64,000 nt of DNA from Burkholderia sp. Bp8992. Its GTDB lineage: Bacteria; Pseudomonadota; Gammaproteobacteria; Burkholderiales; Burkholderiaceae. Positions 47,908 to 57,683 of the stretch are shown piece after piece. Made by a program: the position numbers and the translations under genes. Within the stretch, counting starts at the first letter, position 1. Each line of letters opens with the position of its first letter. The notes under the pieces are model-generated. The model was given only the letters and a program-made list of their open reading frames with translations. It was not told the origin of the DNA and searched no databases. Where the stretch lies: assembly GCF_003853705.1 (NCBI RefSeq), contig NZ_QTQI01000001.1, positions 124,001 through 188,000 on the forward strand. The letters run 5' to 3'.

Positions 47908-48545
47908 CCGGCGCTACCGCTTCGCCCGATCCCTCCGCGCGGTTGCTGGCGCCCGCGGCCGAACGCAACCGCGGGCCGATCCTCGACGTATTGCGTCGCG
48001 TCCTGCCGGCGAGCGGCAGCGTGCTCGAGATCGCGAGCGGCACCGGCCAGCATGTCGTCCATTTCGCGCAGGCCCTGCCGGGCCTGCACTGGCAGCCGAG
48101 CGACCCCGACGAACAGGCGCGGCACTCGATCGCCGCGTGGGTCGCGCATGCGGGCCTCGCGAACGTCGCCGGGCCGCTGGCGTTCGACGTGCGCGAGGCA
48201 GCGTGGCCGGTCGCGGCGCTCGACGCGATCGTCTGCATCAACATGATTCACATCTCGCCGTGGGCCTGCACGGAAGCGCTGTTCGCGGGCGCGGCGCGGC
48301 TGCTGCGACCGGGCGGCGTGCTGTTCCTGTACGGCCCGTACCGTCGCGAAGGGCGGCACACGGCGCCGTCGAACGAGGCCTTCGACCTGCAGTTGCGCAG
48401 CCGCGACCCGTCGTGGGGCGTGCGCGATCTCGAGACCGTCGTCGCGCTCGGCCTCGATCGCGGGCTTGACTGCAGCGAGGTCGTCGAGATGCCGGCGAAC
48501 AACCTGAGCGTCGTGTTCCGGCGGCTGCCGCACGCGGAGCAATGA
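47904..48545 (+). CDS. DUF938 SAM-dependent methyltransferase-like protein
   Basis: A 213-residue protein of the DUF938 family. It opens with RLLAPAAERNRGPILDVLRRVLP and has the SAM-binding motif LEIASGTGQHVVHFA, then QPSDPDEQA, and NMIHISPW, which replaces the catalytic NPPY/NMIE motif. A GTG start at 47904 overlaps the sirtuin stop (GTGA), which implies translational coupling. The substrate is unknown. Alternatives are limited because length and all family blocks match. Confidence 0.86.
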   Translation: MTGATASPDPSARLLAPAAERNRGPILDVLRRVLPASGSVLEIASGTGQHVVHFAQALPGLHWQPSDPDEQARHSIAAWVAHAGLANVAGPLAFDVREAAWPVAALDAIVCINMIHISPWACTEALFAGAARLLRPGGVLFLYGPYRREGRHTAPSNEAFDLQLRSRDPSWGVRDLETVVALGLDRGLDCSEVVEMPANNLSVVFRRLPHAEQ

Positions 48546-48642
48546 CACGCAGGCGCGCATCGACGCCGGGTTTCCACTATCCTTTCGCCTGTGCGCGCGG
48601 CCCGGTTCGGGTCGCGCCCCGTTTTTTCCGGAGAATTGACTA

Positions 48643-50055
48643 ATGGGCAAGCAAGCAATCGGTGTGATCGGGCTCGCGGTGATGGGCCGCAATCTCGCAC
48701 TCAATATCGAGAGCCGCGGTTACGCGGTGTCGGTGTACAACCGCAGCCGCGAGAAAACCGACGAACTGATCGCAGAATTCCCCGGCCGCAACCTGGTGCC
48801 GACCTATACGCTCGAGGAATTCGTCGCGTCGCTCGAGACGCCGCGCCGGATCCTGATGATGGTGAAGGCCGGTGAAGCGACCGATGCGACGATCGCGTCG
48901 CTCAAGCCGCTGCTCGAGAAGGGCGACGTGCTGATCGACGGCGGCAATACGCACTTCACCGACACGATCCGCCGCAACCAGGAACTCGCGCAATCGGGCC
49001 TGCACTTCATCGGCACCGGCGTGTCGGGCGGCGAAGAGGGCGCATTGCGCGGCCCGTCGATCATGCCGGGCGGCCAGCGCGACGCGTACGACCTCGTCGA
49101 GCCGATCCTCAAGCAGATCGCCGCGAAGGCGCCGTCGGACGGCGAGCCGTGCGTCGCCTACATGGGCCCGGACGGTGCGGGCCACTATGTGAAGATGGTC
49201 CACAACGGCATCGAATACGGCGACATGCAGCTGATCGCCGAAAGCTACTCGGTGCTGAAGGACGTCGCGGGCCTGACCAACGACGAGCTCGGCGCGGTGT
49301 ACACCGAATGGAACCAGGGCGAACTCGACAGCTACCTGATCGAGATCACGTCGAAGATCTTCGGCAAGAAGGACGAAGAGACCGGCAAGCACCTCGTCGA
49401 CGTGATCCTCGATCGCGCCGCGCAGAAGGGCACCGGCAAGTGGACGAGCCAGAACGCGCTGGATCTCGGCGTGCCGCTGCCGCTCATCACCGAGTCGGTG
49501 TTCGCGCGCGTGCTGTCGTCGCTGAAGACCGAGCGCGTCGCGGCCAGCAAGATCCTGTCGGGCCCGGCCGCCGCACCGTTCGACGGTGACCGTGCCGCGT
49601 TCGTCGAGGCGGTGCGCCGCGCGCTGTACCTGAGCAAGGTCATCTCGTACGCGCAGGGCTTCGCGCAACTGCGCACGGCATCGGAAGAGTACGGCTGGAA
49701 CCTCGATCTCGGGACGATCGCAAAGATCTTCCGCGCGGGCTGCATCATCCGCGCGCGCTTCCTGCAGAAGATCACGGACGCCTATGCGAAGGATCCCGCG
49801 CTCGCGAACCTGCTGCTCGATCCGTACTTCAAGGACATCGCCGCGAACTACCAGACGGCGCTGCGCGACGTCGTGGTCGCCGCGGTGAAGGCCGGCGTGC
49901 CGGTGCCGGCGTTCGCGTCGGCGGTCGCGTACTTCGACAGCTACCGTTCCGAGCGGCTGCCGGCGAACCTCGTGCAGGCGCAGCGCGACTTCTTCGGCGC
50001 GCACACTTTCGAGCGTACCGACAAGCCGGGCAGCTTCCACGCGAACTGGTCGTAA
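48643..50055 (+). CDS. gnd: 6-phosphogluconate dehydrogenase, decarboxylating
   Basis: A 470-residue enzyme of the oxidative pentose phosphate pathway that makes ribulose-5-phosphate, CO2 and NADPH. The NADP fold is [15 protein letters not shown] with [10 protein letters not shown] after it, which favours NADP. The substrate region includes [21 protein letters not shown] and [14 protein letters not shown], with catalytic Lys and Glu in place. The C-terminal tail [16 protein letters not shown] is conserved. Length is that of the long dimeric form. Confidence 0.96.
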   Translation: MGKQAIGVIGLAVMGRNLALNIESRGYAVSVYNRSREKTDELIAEFPGRNLVPTYTLEEFVASLETPRRILMMVKAGEATDATIASLKPLLEKGDVLIDGGNTHFTDTIRRNQELAQSGLHFIGTGVSGGEEGALRGPSIMPGGQRDAYDLVEPILKQIAAKAPSDGEPCVAYMGPDGAGHYVKMVHNGIEYGDMQLIAESYSVLKDVAGLTNDELGAVYTEWNQGELDSYLIEITSKIFGKKDEETGKHLVDVILDRAAQKGTGKWTSQNALDLGVPLPLITESVFARVLSSLKTERVAASKILSGPAAAPFDGDRAAFVEAVRRALYLSKVISYAQGFAQLRTASEEYGWNLDLGTIAKIFRAGCIIRARFLQKITDAYAKDPALANLLLDPYFKDIAANYQTALRDVVVAAVKAGVPVPAFASAVAYFDSYRSERLPANLVQAQRDFFGAHTFERTDKPGSFHANWS

Positions 50056-50255
50056 CCGGCCCGCGGGGGCAGCATTGTTGCGAAAATCTATTCTTTGAAT
50101 AGGGTTTTTCTATCCCGGATGCCGACATTGTTGGCTCCGGGGAAACAGTGTTTTCGTTCTTTCATGGTTTTCCCTAGGTGCTGCCGGGACTAAACTCTGT
50201 TCCATCGCTGCAGACATGGTGTGTGCGGCGGAGCAAAAAAATCCCGGAGGTAATC

Positions 50256-50600
50256 ATGAAATCGCTGATCGCAACGTTCGCTGCAGCTGCTGTCCTCGCC
50301 GTTCCCGCCGTCTCGTTCGCCCAACAGAACGCGCCCGTCACCCGTGCACAGGTGAAGGCCGATCTCGTCGCCGTCCAGCAGGCCGGCTACAAGCTGGGCA
50401 GCGACCGCACGAACTACCCGGAAGGCATCCAGGCAGCCGAAGCACGTTTGAACCCGCAACAAAACGTTGCCGCTGCCGACACGACCGGCTACGGCGCGCA
50501 ACCGGCCGCCGCGCAAGAATCGGGCGCACCGGCTGTTGCAAAGACCGGCTGGCAAGTCAAGCGTATCGCTGACGGCGCACCGGTCTACAAGGGTCGTTAA
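50256..50600 (+). CDS. DUF4148 small exported protein
   Basis: A 114-residue protein with a signal peptide (MKSLIATFAAAAVLAVPAVS, cleavage near FAQQ). The DUF4148 core is TRAQVKADLVAVQQAGYKLGSDRTNYPEGIQAAEARL. These small periplasmic proteins are abundant in Burkholderia and their function is unknown. A strong ribosome site (GGAGG, 5 bases before the ATG) suggests high expression. It shares an 18-bp bidirectional terminator with the converging gene at 50713. Confidence 0.88.
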   Translation: MKSLIATFAAAAVLAVPAVSFAQQNAPVTRAQVKADLVAVQQAGYKLGSDRTNYPEGIQAAEARLNPQQNVAAADTTGYGAQPAAAQESGAPAVAKTGWQVKRIADGAPVYKGR

Positions 50601-50643
50601 TGGTGCGGCCGCTCCGACGGCCGGATCCGACCCCCTGTAGTAC

Positions 50644-50684
50644 AAACAGCCCGTCGTTCCGTTATGCGGAACGACGGGCTGTTT
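50644..50684. terminator. Bidirectional terminator
   Basis: A perfect 18-bp inverted repeat with a TTATG loop and A/T runs at its ends, between the DUF4148 gene (+) and the converging hypothetical gene (-). Confidence 0.9.
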
Positions 50685-50712
50685 TCATTGGCGGCGCGTG
50701 ACGCGCCGGCGC

Positions 50713-51033
50713 TCAATGCAGCGGGCGGCGGCCGCGCCCGATATCGCGGAACAGCGCTTCGGCCGGTTCCAGTACCTGCAGCCACGTTTCGTCGTAGCCG
50801 CTCAGCGTGTCGAGTGCGTCGCGCAGCCGTTCGATCGCGAGGACCGGCAGCTCGACGCTGTGGCGCGTGGCGCCCGTCATGTGCGCGACGCTCGCCAGCT
50901 GGACGAGCGCATCGGCCGCCTCGGCGACATCGGTCGCGAACAGCAGGTGCCGGTTGAGCAATTCGACCAGGCCGCTGGAGCCGGCGAAATCGTCGGCGTC
51001 GAGCTGCACGGAAAGAAACGTCGCGTTGTTCAT
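50713..51033 (-). CDS. Small hypothetical protein
   Basis: A 106-residue soluble acidic-to-neutral protein that I do not recognise. The start at 51033 (MNNATFLSV) is preferred over the ATG 6 bases upstream because GAGGAG then lies 7 bases away. It is mostly predicted helix (LVELLNRHLLFATDVAEAADALVQLASVAHM; VLAIERLRDALDTLSGYDETWLQVLEPAEALF), resembling DUF3077-type small Burkholderia/Pseudomonas proteins in general character, though I cannot confirm that. No signal peptide or membrane segment is seen. It shares a terminator with the DUF4148 gene. Confidence 0.65.
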   Translation of the reverse strand: MNNATFLSVQLDADDFAGSSGLVELLNRHLLFATDVAEAADALVQLASVAHMTGATRHSVELPVLAIERLRDALDTLSGYDETWLQVLEPAEALFRDIGRGRRPLH

Positions 51034-51447
51034 TGTCATGCTCCTCGTTGTCGTTGGATCGCGCGCTGCGTCATCGAGTATAGGCGGCGATCGAAGCGGG
51101 GAATGTGACGGGGACGAGACGGCCGGCGCACGCGCGGCGGCGCGGGCCGAAAACCCGCGCGGCGCGGCTCGCAGGCCGTCGCCACACTCATGCGGCACTG
51201 CAAGATTGTTGCCGCAACAGGCAGCCGATGCAGTCCTGACCGCGACAAATGGTATCTTTGCCGGTCGGAGCGACACTGAAAAGTGCGGAAAAGGGGCCGG
51301 TGAGCCCATTCGCACCGACGTTCCGCTGTGGAAACTGACGGCCGCGAGAGCGGTCGGATACTGGTTGGTCCGGCCGTCCGGCCGGACATCGTGCGGCGCA
51401 CACCGGGGGGCGGTGGGCGGCGCCACGACGCAAATCCGGGAGGACCC
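51034..51447. other. Divergent intergenic stretch
   Basis: Upstream region of both the small hypothetical gene (-) and the LysM/LytM lipoprotein gene (+). No gene is seen. A short inverted repeat TGTTGC-C-GCAACA lies near 51207. No clear promoter was identified. Confidence 0.5.
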
Positions 51448-52173
51448 TTGAGAGAAACTATTCCCATCCACGATGCGCTGACGCGCTGGTTGCCGCAGGC
51501 GGCGCTCGTCGCTGCAGCCGTCGCGCTGTCGGGCTGTACGCTGACGCCGTGGACCGACAGCTGGCAACCGGCGCGCCAGTCGACCCCGATGTCGGCTGCG
51601 ACGCCGGGCGTGATCGCCGGCTATTACCGCGTGAACCCGGGCGATACGCTCGCGGGCGTCGCGAGCGCCTACGGGCAACGCGTGCAGGACGTGGCCAGCT
51701 GGAACCACATGGCGCCGACCGACGCCCTGTCGCCCGGCCAGGTGCTGCGCGTGGCGCCGCCGTCTGCTTCACCGTCGCCCGGGCAGCCGCCTGCCGCGCC
51801 GGGCTCGCTCGCGTGGCCGGCAACGGGCGTCGTCGCGACGCCGTTCGCGGCAGGCAAGGCGCGCGGCATCGTGATCGCCGCATCCGGGCCCGACCACTCG
51901 GTGCGGGCCGCGGCGAACGGGCGCGTGGTCTACGCCGGGTCCGGCGTCAAGGCGTACGGCCCGCTCGTGATCCTGAAGCACGACAACGGCCTCATCACGG
52001 CCTACGGGCACAACGGCAAGCTGCTCGTCAACGAAGGCGACGCGGTGCGCCAGGGCCAGCCGGTCGCCGAAATGGGCACCGACGCGAGCGGCCGTTCGAC
52101 GTTCGAGTTCGAAGTCCGCCAGAACGGCAAGGTCGTCGATCCGATGAACTTCCTGCCGCGCAACGGCGGCTGA
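51448..52173 (+). CDS. NlpD-like lipoprotein, LysM plus degenerate LytM (M23) domain
   Basis: A 241-residue lipoprotein with a TTG start preceded by GGGAGGA 3 bases away. The lipobox LSGC puts the lipid-bearing Cys at 30. LysM (about 57-102, YYRVNPGDTLAGVASAYG) binds peptidoglycan. The C-terminal LytM domain (about 125-240) lacks the first His/Asp metal ligands (ARGIVIAASG in place of HxGxD), and the HxH motif reads FEFEVR. It therefore should not cut peptidoglycan itself but, like NlpD and EnvC, may activate an amidase during cell separation. It converges on the Pr6Pr gene. Confidence 0.85.
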   Translation: MRETIPIHDALTRWLPQAALVAAAVALSGCTLTPWTDSWQPARQSTPMSAATPGVIAGYYRVNPGDTLAGVASAYGQRVQDVASWNHMAPTDALSPGQVLRVAPPSASPSPGQPPAAPGSLAWPATGVVATPFAAGKARGIVIAASGPDHSVRAAANGRVVYAGSGVKAYGPLVILKHDNGLITAYGHNGKLLVNEGDAVRQGQPVAEMGTDASGRSTFEFEVRQNGKVVDPMNFLPRNGG

Positions 52174-52221
52174 CGACCCGCAGTACCGCGTGTGCGCCGG
52201 GCGGCGCACACGCTCCCGCCT

Positions 52222-52860
52222 TCATCCCTCCTTGAGTGTCGCGGTACCGGACTGTCTTGCGTGATTGCCGAGCCAGCGGATGCCCAATGCGAGCGCCGCC
52301 GCGCCCAGCGCGATCAGCGAACACTGGATCGCGACCGGCAGGTAGCCGTGCGGCCGCGGATCGACGAACGGGTAGGGGTACCAGTTCTCCACTGCGCCGC
52401 GCACGAGCGTATAGCCGAGATAGACGAGCGGAAAACCGAGCCAGGCGAACGCGCTGCTGCGTGCGATCGGCCGGCGCGGCTCCACGTACAGCCAGTCGCA
52501 CAGCATCACGAGCGGCACGATCCGGTGCAGCACCCAGTTGTTGAATGCCGGCGTGACGTGGCGCAGCGCATCGGGCCGCGCCAGCAGGAGTTCGTAGACG
52601 ATCGCGGTGATCAGCACGTACAGCACGGCCGCGCCGCGCATCGATTCGTAGCGGGCCGAGCCGGGGCGCGCGATGCGCCACAGCCCCGCGGCCAGCATCG
52701 CGGCCGCGTAGAGGCTGCTCAGTTGCGTGAAGTAGCTGAGGTAGTTGCCGAGATGGAAGTTCGGCAGGTGCCAGTAGTCGGCGATGCTGTGCACGGTCGT
52801 GGACACCGCGAGCAACGCGGCGGTCAGCCGATAGGCCGCAACGAAGAACGCTTTGCTCAT
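52222..52860 (-). CDS. Pr6Pr family integral membrane protein
   Basis: A 212-residue protein with about six membrane segments (FFVAAYRLTAALLAVSTTV; YFTQLSSLYAAAMLAAG; AAVLYVLITAIVYELLL; IVPLVMLCDWLYV; AWLGFPLVYLGYTLV; VAIQCSLIALGAAALALG). The motif NWYPYPFVDP and HRIVPLVMLCDW match the bacterial Pr6Pr group (distantly like AIG1/FAR-17a). The function is unknown. The start is the most likely internal ATG; no strong ribosome site is visible. It is divergent from the cytochrome gene. Confidence 0.78.
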   Translation of the reverse strand: MSKAFFVAAYRLTAALLAVSTTVHSIADYWHLPNFHLGNYLSYFTQLSSLYAAAMLAAGLWRIARPGSARYESMRGAAVLYVLITAIVYELLLARPDALRHVTPAFNNWVLHRIVPLVMLCDWLYVEPRRPIARSSAFAWLGFPLVYLGYTLVRGAVENWYPYPFVDPRPHGYLPVAIQCSLIALGAAALALGIRWLGNHARQSGTATLKEG

Positions 52861-53089
52861 GATGCCCGTGCGCCGTCGCACCAAAGCTTCATCGTGCCAC
52901 AGCCGCTTGCGCGCGCGATGCGGATTTTCCATATGAGGGACGCGCGCGGGGCGCGCCGCCGATTCGTCGGATATTTGACCGCGCCGCGTAAAACCGGACG
53001 CCCGTGCGGCTACAATCGCGAAAGCCTGGCCGGGCGCAGGGCCGGTTGCCGCCCGCGCTCCTTCCCGCATACGACACACGAGACGAAGC

Positions 53090-53626
53090 ATGAGAAACAT
53101 CCTCGCGAAACAGACGCGCTACAGCTCGCCCGCGATCTTCTTCCACTGGGCCATCTTCGTGCTGGTGGCGCTGGCCTACCTGGCCATCGAGGTCCGCGGC
53201 CCGAAAGGCAGTGACAGCCGCGTGTTCTGGATGAACGTGCACCTCACTGCGGGCACGTTCGTGCTCGTGCTGTCGGTGTTGCGCGTGCTGTGGCGCGCCG
53301 TCAGCCGCGTGCCGGAAGCCATTCCGCAGGCGGCGCTGCTGCGCTGGCTGTCGAGGCTCGCGCATCTCGCGCTCTACGTGTTCATCATCGCGCAACCGCT
53401 GCTCGGCATCATGATGATCAACCTGGGCGGCAAGCCGGTGTCGCTCGACTGGCTCGGCGTGTCGTTTACGCTGTTCGGCCCCGACAAGGCGCTGCGGCCG
53501 ACGATCAAGGAGGCGCACGAACTGATCGGCAACGCGTTCTACTTCGTGATCGGCCTGCATGCGCTGGCCGCGCTGTATCACCATTTCATCCGGCGCGACG
53601 ACGTGCTGCGGCGCATGGCACCCTGA
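53090..53626 (+). CDS. Cytochrome b561 family protein
   Basis: A 178-residue four-helix haem b protein of the CybB/b561 type. Candidate haem His residues are in FFHWAIF (helix 1), NVHLTAG (helix 2), AHLALYV (helix 3) and LHALAALYHHF (helix 4). It may pass electrons from quinol to a periplasmic acceptor, or move superoxide-derived electrons as E. coli CybB does. A long hairpin follows. The copper-linked genes begin 155 bases downstream, which may or may not be functional linkage. Confidence 0.88.
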   Translation: MRNILAKQTRYSSPAIFFHWAIFVLVALAYLAIEVRGPKGSDSRVFWMNVHLTAGTFVLVLSVLRVLWRAVSRVPEAIPQAALLRWLSRLAHLALYVFIIAQPLLGIMMINLGGKPVSLDWLGVSFTLFGPDKALRPTIKEAHELIGNAFYFVIGLHALAALYHHFIRRDDVLRRMAP

Positions 53627-53655
53627 TCGCCGCGTTCCGGGCGCATTTCGCAGGC

Positions 53656-53689
53656 GGGGCGCATGGTTGTGCTGACAACCATGCGCCCC
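53656..53689 (+). terminator. Terminator-like hairpin after the cytochrome gene
   Basis: A perfect 15-bp inverted repeat with a GCTG loop, 30 bases past the stop. No T run follows, so it may act as an mRNA end-stabilising hairpin or a Rho-assisted terminator. Confidence 0.55.
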
Positions 53690-53781
53690 CGGTCCGTTTA
53701 CCGGCACGGGTGGCTGGTCATCGCGTTGAACATTCTGTAACATCTCGGCTGCTTTTACATTCCGCTTACTCGTCGCCGCGC

Positions 53782-54150
53782 ATGCTGCACCGACATCGTC
53801 ACCTGACCGCCTGGCTCGGCGTGCTCGCGATCTGGATCGCGATCGCGGCGCCGCTGGTGTCGCAGTGGCGCATCGCGCAGGCCACCACGCCGGACCCTAT
53901 CGTCTGCAGTGCAGAGCATGGTGCGCATCGGTCGGCCGATACGCGCAGCATGCACGATCACGCGCTGCATCTCGACGCGTGCGGCTACTGCGGTTTCTTC
54001 GCCCACAGCCCCGCGATCGGCGCGCCTGCCGCCGCATCGTTCGCTGCCATTCCCGCCGTTTCCGTGTCCGCCGCCGCGCCGTCCTCCGTCGCGGCGCGCG
54101 CCGACCGCTATCCGCGCGCGTATCCACGCGCACCGCCCGAGCGCGCCTGA
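53782..54150 (+). CDS. DUF2946 exported protein upstream of the copper receptor
   Basis: A 122-residue protein with an N-terminal hydrophobic segment (LTAWLGVLAIWIAIAAPLVSQW) and a His/Cys-rich core: HGAHRS, MHDHALHLDACGYCGFFAH. DUF2946 proteins are commonly located next to copper genes, and the HxH and CxxC groups could bind Cu. The C-terminus is Ala/Pro-rich. It lies 83 bases upstream of the TonB-dependent copper receptor and probably shares its transcript. Function is inferred from context. Confidence 0.8.
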   Translation: MLHRHRHLTAWLGVLAIWIAIAAPLVSQWRIAQATTPDPIVCSAEHGAHRSADTRSMHDHALHLDACGYCGFFAHSPAIGAPAAASFAAIPAVSVSAAAPSSVAARADRYPRAYPRAPPERA

Positions 54151-54233
54151 CGCGCTGTTATCCGTTCTTACTACCGCCGATATCCGTGCGGCCCGTCGCG
54201 GCCGCGTGGAGGGCGTCACTCGGGCTTTCGATC

Positions 54234-56366
54234 ATGACCAATTTCCAGTTGCGTGCGCCGCGGGCGTCACGCAATGCCTGTGCGCGGCGCATGCCGCGCA
54301 TGTTGAAACTTACCGTTCCGGCGCTCGCTGCCGGCGCGCTGGCAGCGAGCGCCGCGGCGGCCGAAACGGCGCGCGCTGACGTCGCGCCCGTGAACGAGTC
54401 GGCCGCGCTGCTGCCGCCCGTCGAGGTCGTCGCGTCGCCGCTGTCCACGCCGCTCGTCGTCGTCACGGATCCGAAGGCGCCGCGCCAGCCGCTGCCCGCC
54501 AGCGACGGCGCGGATTACCTGAAGACGATCCCCGGCTTCACGTCGATCCGCAGCGGCGGCACGAACGGCGACCCCGTGCTGCGCGGGATGTTCGGTTCGC
54601 GCTTGAACATCCTGGCGAACGGGATGCCGACACTCGGCGCATGCCCGAACCGGATGGATGCGCCGACGTCGTACATCGCACCGGAAAGCTACGACAAGGT
54701 CACCGTCGTGAAGGGGCCGCAGTCCGTGCTGTACGGCCCCGGCGCGTCGGCCGGCACCGTGCTGTTCGAGCGCGTGACGCCGCGCTTCGAGCGTCCGGGC
54801 ATGCGTTTCGACGGCAGCCTGGTCGGCGGGTCGTTCGGTCGCAACGACCAGAACATCGACTTGACGGCCGGCACGCCGGACGTCTACGGCCGCGTGACCG
54901 CGAACCACGCGCATTCGCAGGACTACAAGGACGGCAACGGCAACACGGTGCCGTCGCAGTGGGACAAGTGGAATGCCGACGCGGCGCTCGGCTGGACCCC
55001 CGACGACCACACGCGCGTCGAGCTGACCGCCGGCACCGGCGACGGCTATGCGCGTTACGCGGGCCGCGGGATGGACGGTGCGCATTTCCGCCGCGAGACC
55101 TTCGGGCTGTCGTTCGACAAGCGGCACCTCGGCGACGTGCTCGACCGGATCGAGGCGCGCGTGTACTACAACGAAGCCGATCACGTGATGGACAACTACA
55201 TGTTGCGGCAGCCCGACCCGACCAGCAGCATGCCGATGCGGATGGCGGCCGACGTGCGGCGCCGCACGGTCGGTGCGCGCGCGGCCGCGACGTTCCGTTT
55301 CGGCGACGACTTCAAGCTCGTGACGGGTGTCGACGCGCAATCGAACCGGCTCGATTCGCGTTCGTCGATGGGGCGGCAGGACTACCGCGACCAGCCGTGG
55401 GATGCGCAGGCGACGATGTGGAACGCGGGCGCGTTCGGCGAGCTGACGTGGTATGCGAGCGAAGTGTCGCGCGTGATCGGCGGCGCGCGCATCGACTACG
55501 CGAGCGCTCGCGACAAGCGCGCGATGACGAGCGGGATGATGACGAGCAAGCCGAACCCGACCTTCGACGACGATCGCGCGCGCGTGCTGCCGAGCGGCTT
55601 CGTGCGCTACGAGCGCGATCTCGCGTCGCTACCTGTCACGTGGTACGCGGGGATCGGACATGCGGAGCGCTATCCCGACTATTGGGAGCTGTTCTCCGCG
55701 AAGCGCGGGCCGGCCGGTTCGGTCAACGCGTTCTCGGCGGTGCAGCCGGAGAAGACCACGCAGGTCGACATCGGCGCGCAGTACAAGAGCGACCGGTTCG
55801 ATGCATGGGTATCGGCGTACGCGGGCTACGTGCAGGACTTCATCCTGTTCAACTACGCGGCCGGGATGATGGGCCCGACCACGCAGGCGACCAACGTGAA
55901 TGCGCAGATCATGGGCGGTGAAGCGGGTGTGTCGTGGCGGCCTGTTGCGCCGCTGCGCGTCGAGACGTCGCTCGCGTATGCGTGGGGGCGTAACGTGGCG
56001 AGCGGCGATCCGCTGCCGCAGATGCCGCCGCTCGAGGCGCGCATCGGGCTCGAGTACACGCGCGGTGCATGGTCGGCCGGCGGCCTGTGGCGGATCGTTG
56101 CGCCGCAGCATCGCTATGCGCTGAACGAGGGTAACGTGGTCGGCAAGGACTTCGGTCCGAGCGCCGGATTCGGCGTGCTGTCGCTGCATACGCAATACAA
56201 CGTCAGCAAGACCGTGCAGATCTCGGTCGGCGTCGACAACGTGCTGAACAAGGCCTACACCGAGCACCTGAACCTCGCCGGCAACGCGGGCTTCGGCTAT
56301 CCGGCGAACGCGCCGGTGATGGAGCCGGGCCGGACCGCCTGGGTGCGCGTGAGCGCGAAGCTGTAG
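54234..56366 (+). CDS. TonB-dependent copper receptor (OprC type)
   Basis: A 710-residue outer-membrane receptor. The plug domain (about 60-185) includes ADYLKTIPGFTSIRSGG and KVTVVKGPQSVLYGPGASAG; a 22-strand barrel follows, ending in aromatic residues near the C-terminus (WVRVSAKL). The copper-binding residues of Pseudomonas OprC are present: CxxxM is C137-M141 (CPNRM) and HxM is H317-M319 (HVM). It would import copper with TonB energy. The start at 54234 gives a long signal n-region; ATGs at 54291 or 54300 are alternatives and would change numbering. Confidence 0.92.
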   Translation: MTNFQLRAPRASRNACARRMPRMLKLTVPALAAGALAASAAAAETARADVAPVNESAALLPPVEVVASPLSTPLVVVTDPKAPRQPLPASDGADYLKTIPGFTSIRSGGTNGDPVLRGMFGSRLNILANGMPTLGACPNRMDAPTSYIAPESYDKVTVVKGPQSVLYGPGASAGTVLFERVTPRFERPGMRFDGSLVGGSFGRNDQNIDLTAGTPDVYGRVTANHAHSQDYKDGNGNTVPSQWDKWNADAALGWTPDDHTRVELTAGTGDGYARYAGRGMDGAHFRRETFGLSFDKRHLGDVLDRIEARVYYNEADHVMDNYMLRQPDPTSSMPMRMAADVRRRTVGARAAATFRFGDDFKLVTGVDAQSNRLDSRSSMGRQDYRDQPWDAQATMWNAGAFGELTWYASEVSRVIGGARIDYASARDKRAMTSGMMTSKPNPTFDDDRARVLPSGFVRYERDLASLPVTWYAGIGHAERYPDYWELFSAKRGPAGSVNAFSAVQPEKTTQVDIGAQYKSDRFDAWVSAYAGYVQDFILFNYAAGMMGPTTQATNVNAQIMGGEAGVSWRPVAPLRVETSLAYAWGRNVASGDPLPQMPPLEARIGLEYTRGAWSAGGLWRIVAPQHRYALNEGNVVGKDFGPSAGFGVLSLHTQYNVSKTVQISVGVDNVLNKAYTEHLNLAGNAGFGYPANAPVMEPGRTAWVRVSAKL

Positions 56367-57680
<1,314 letters not shown>

Positions 57681-57683
57681 TCG

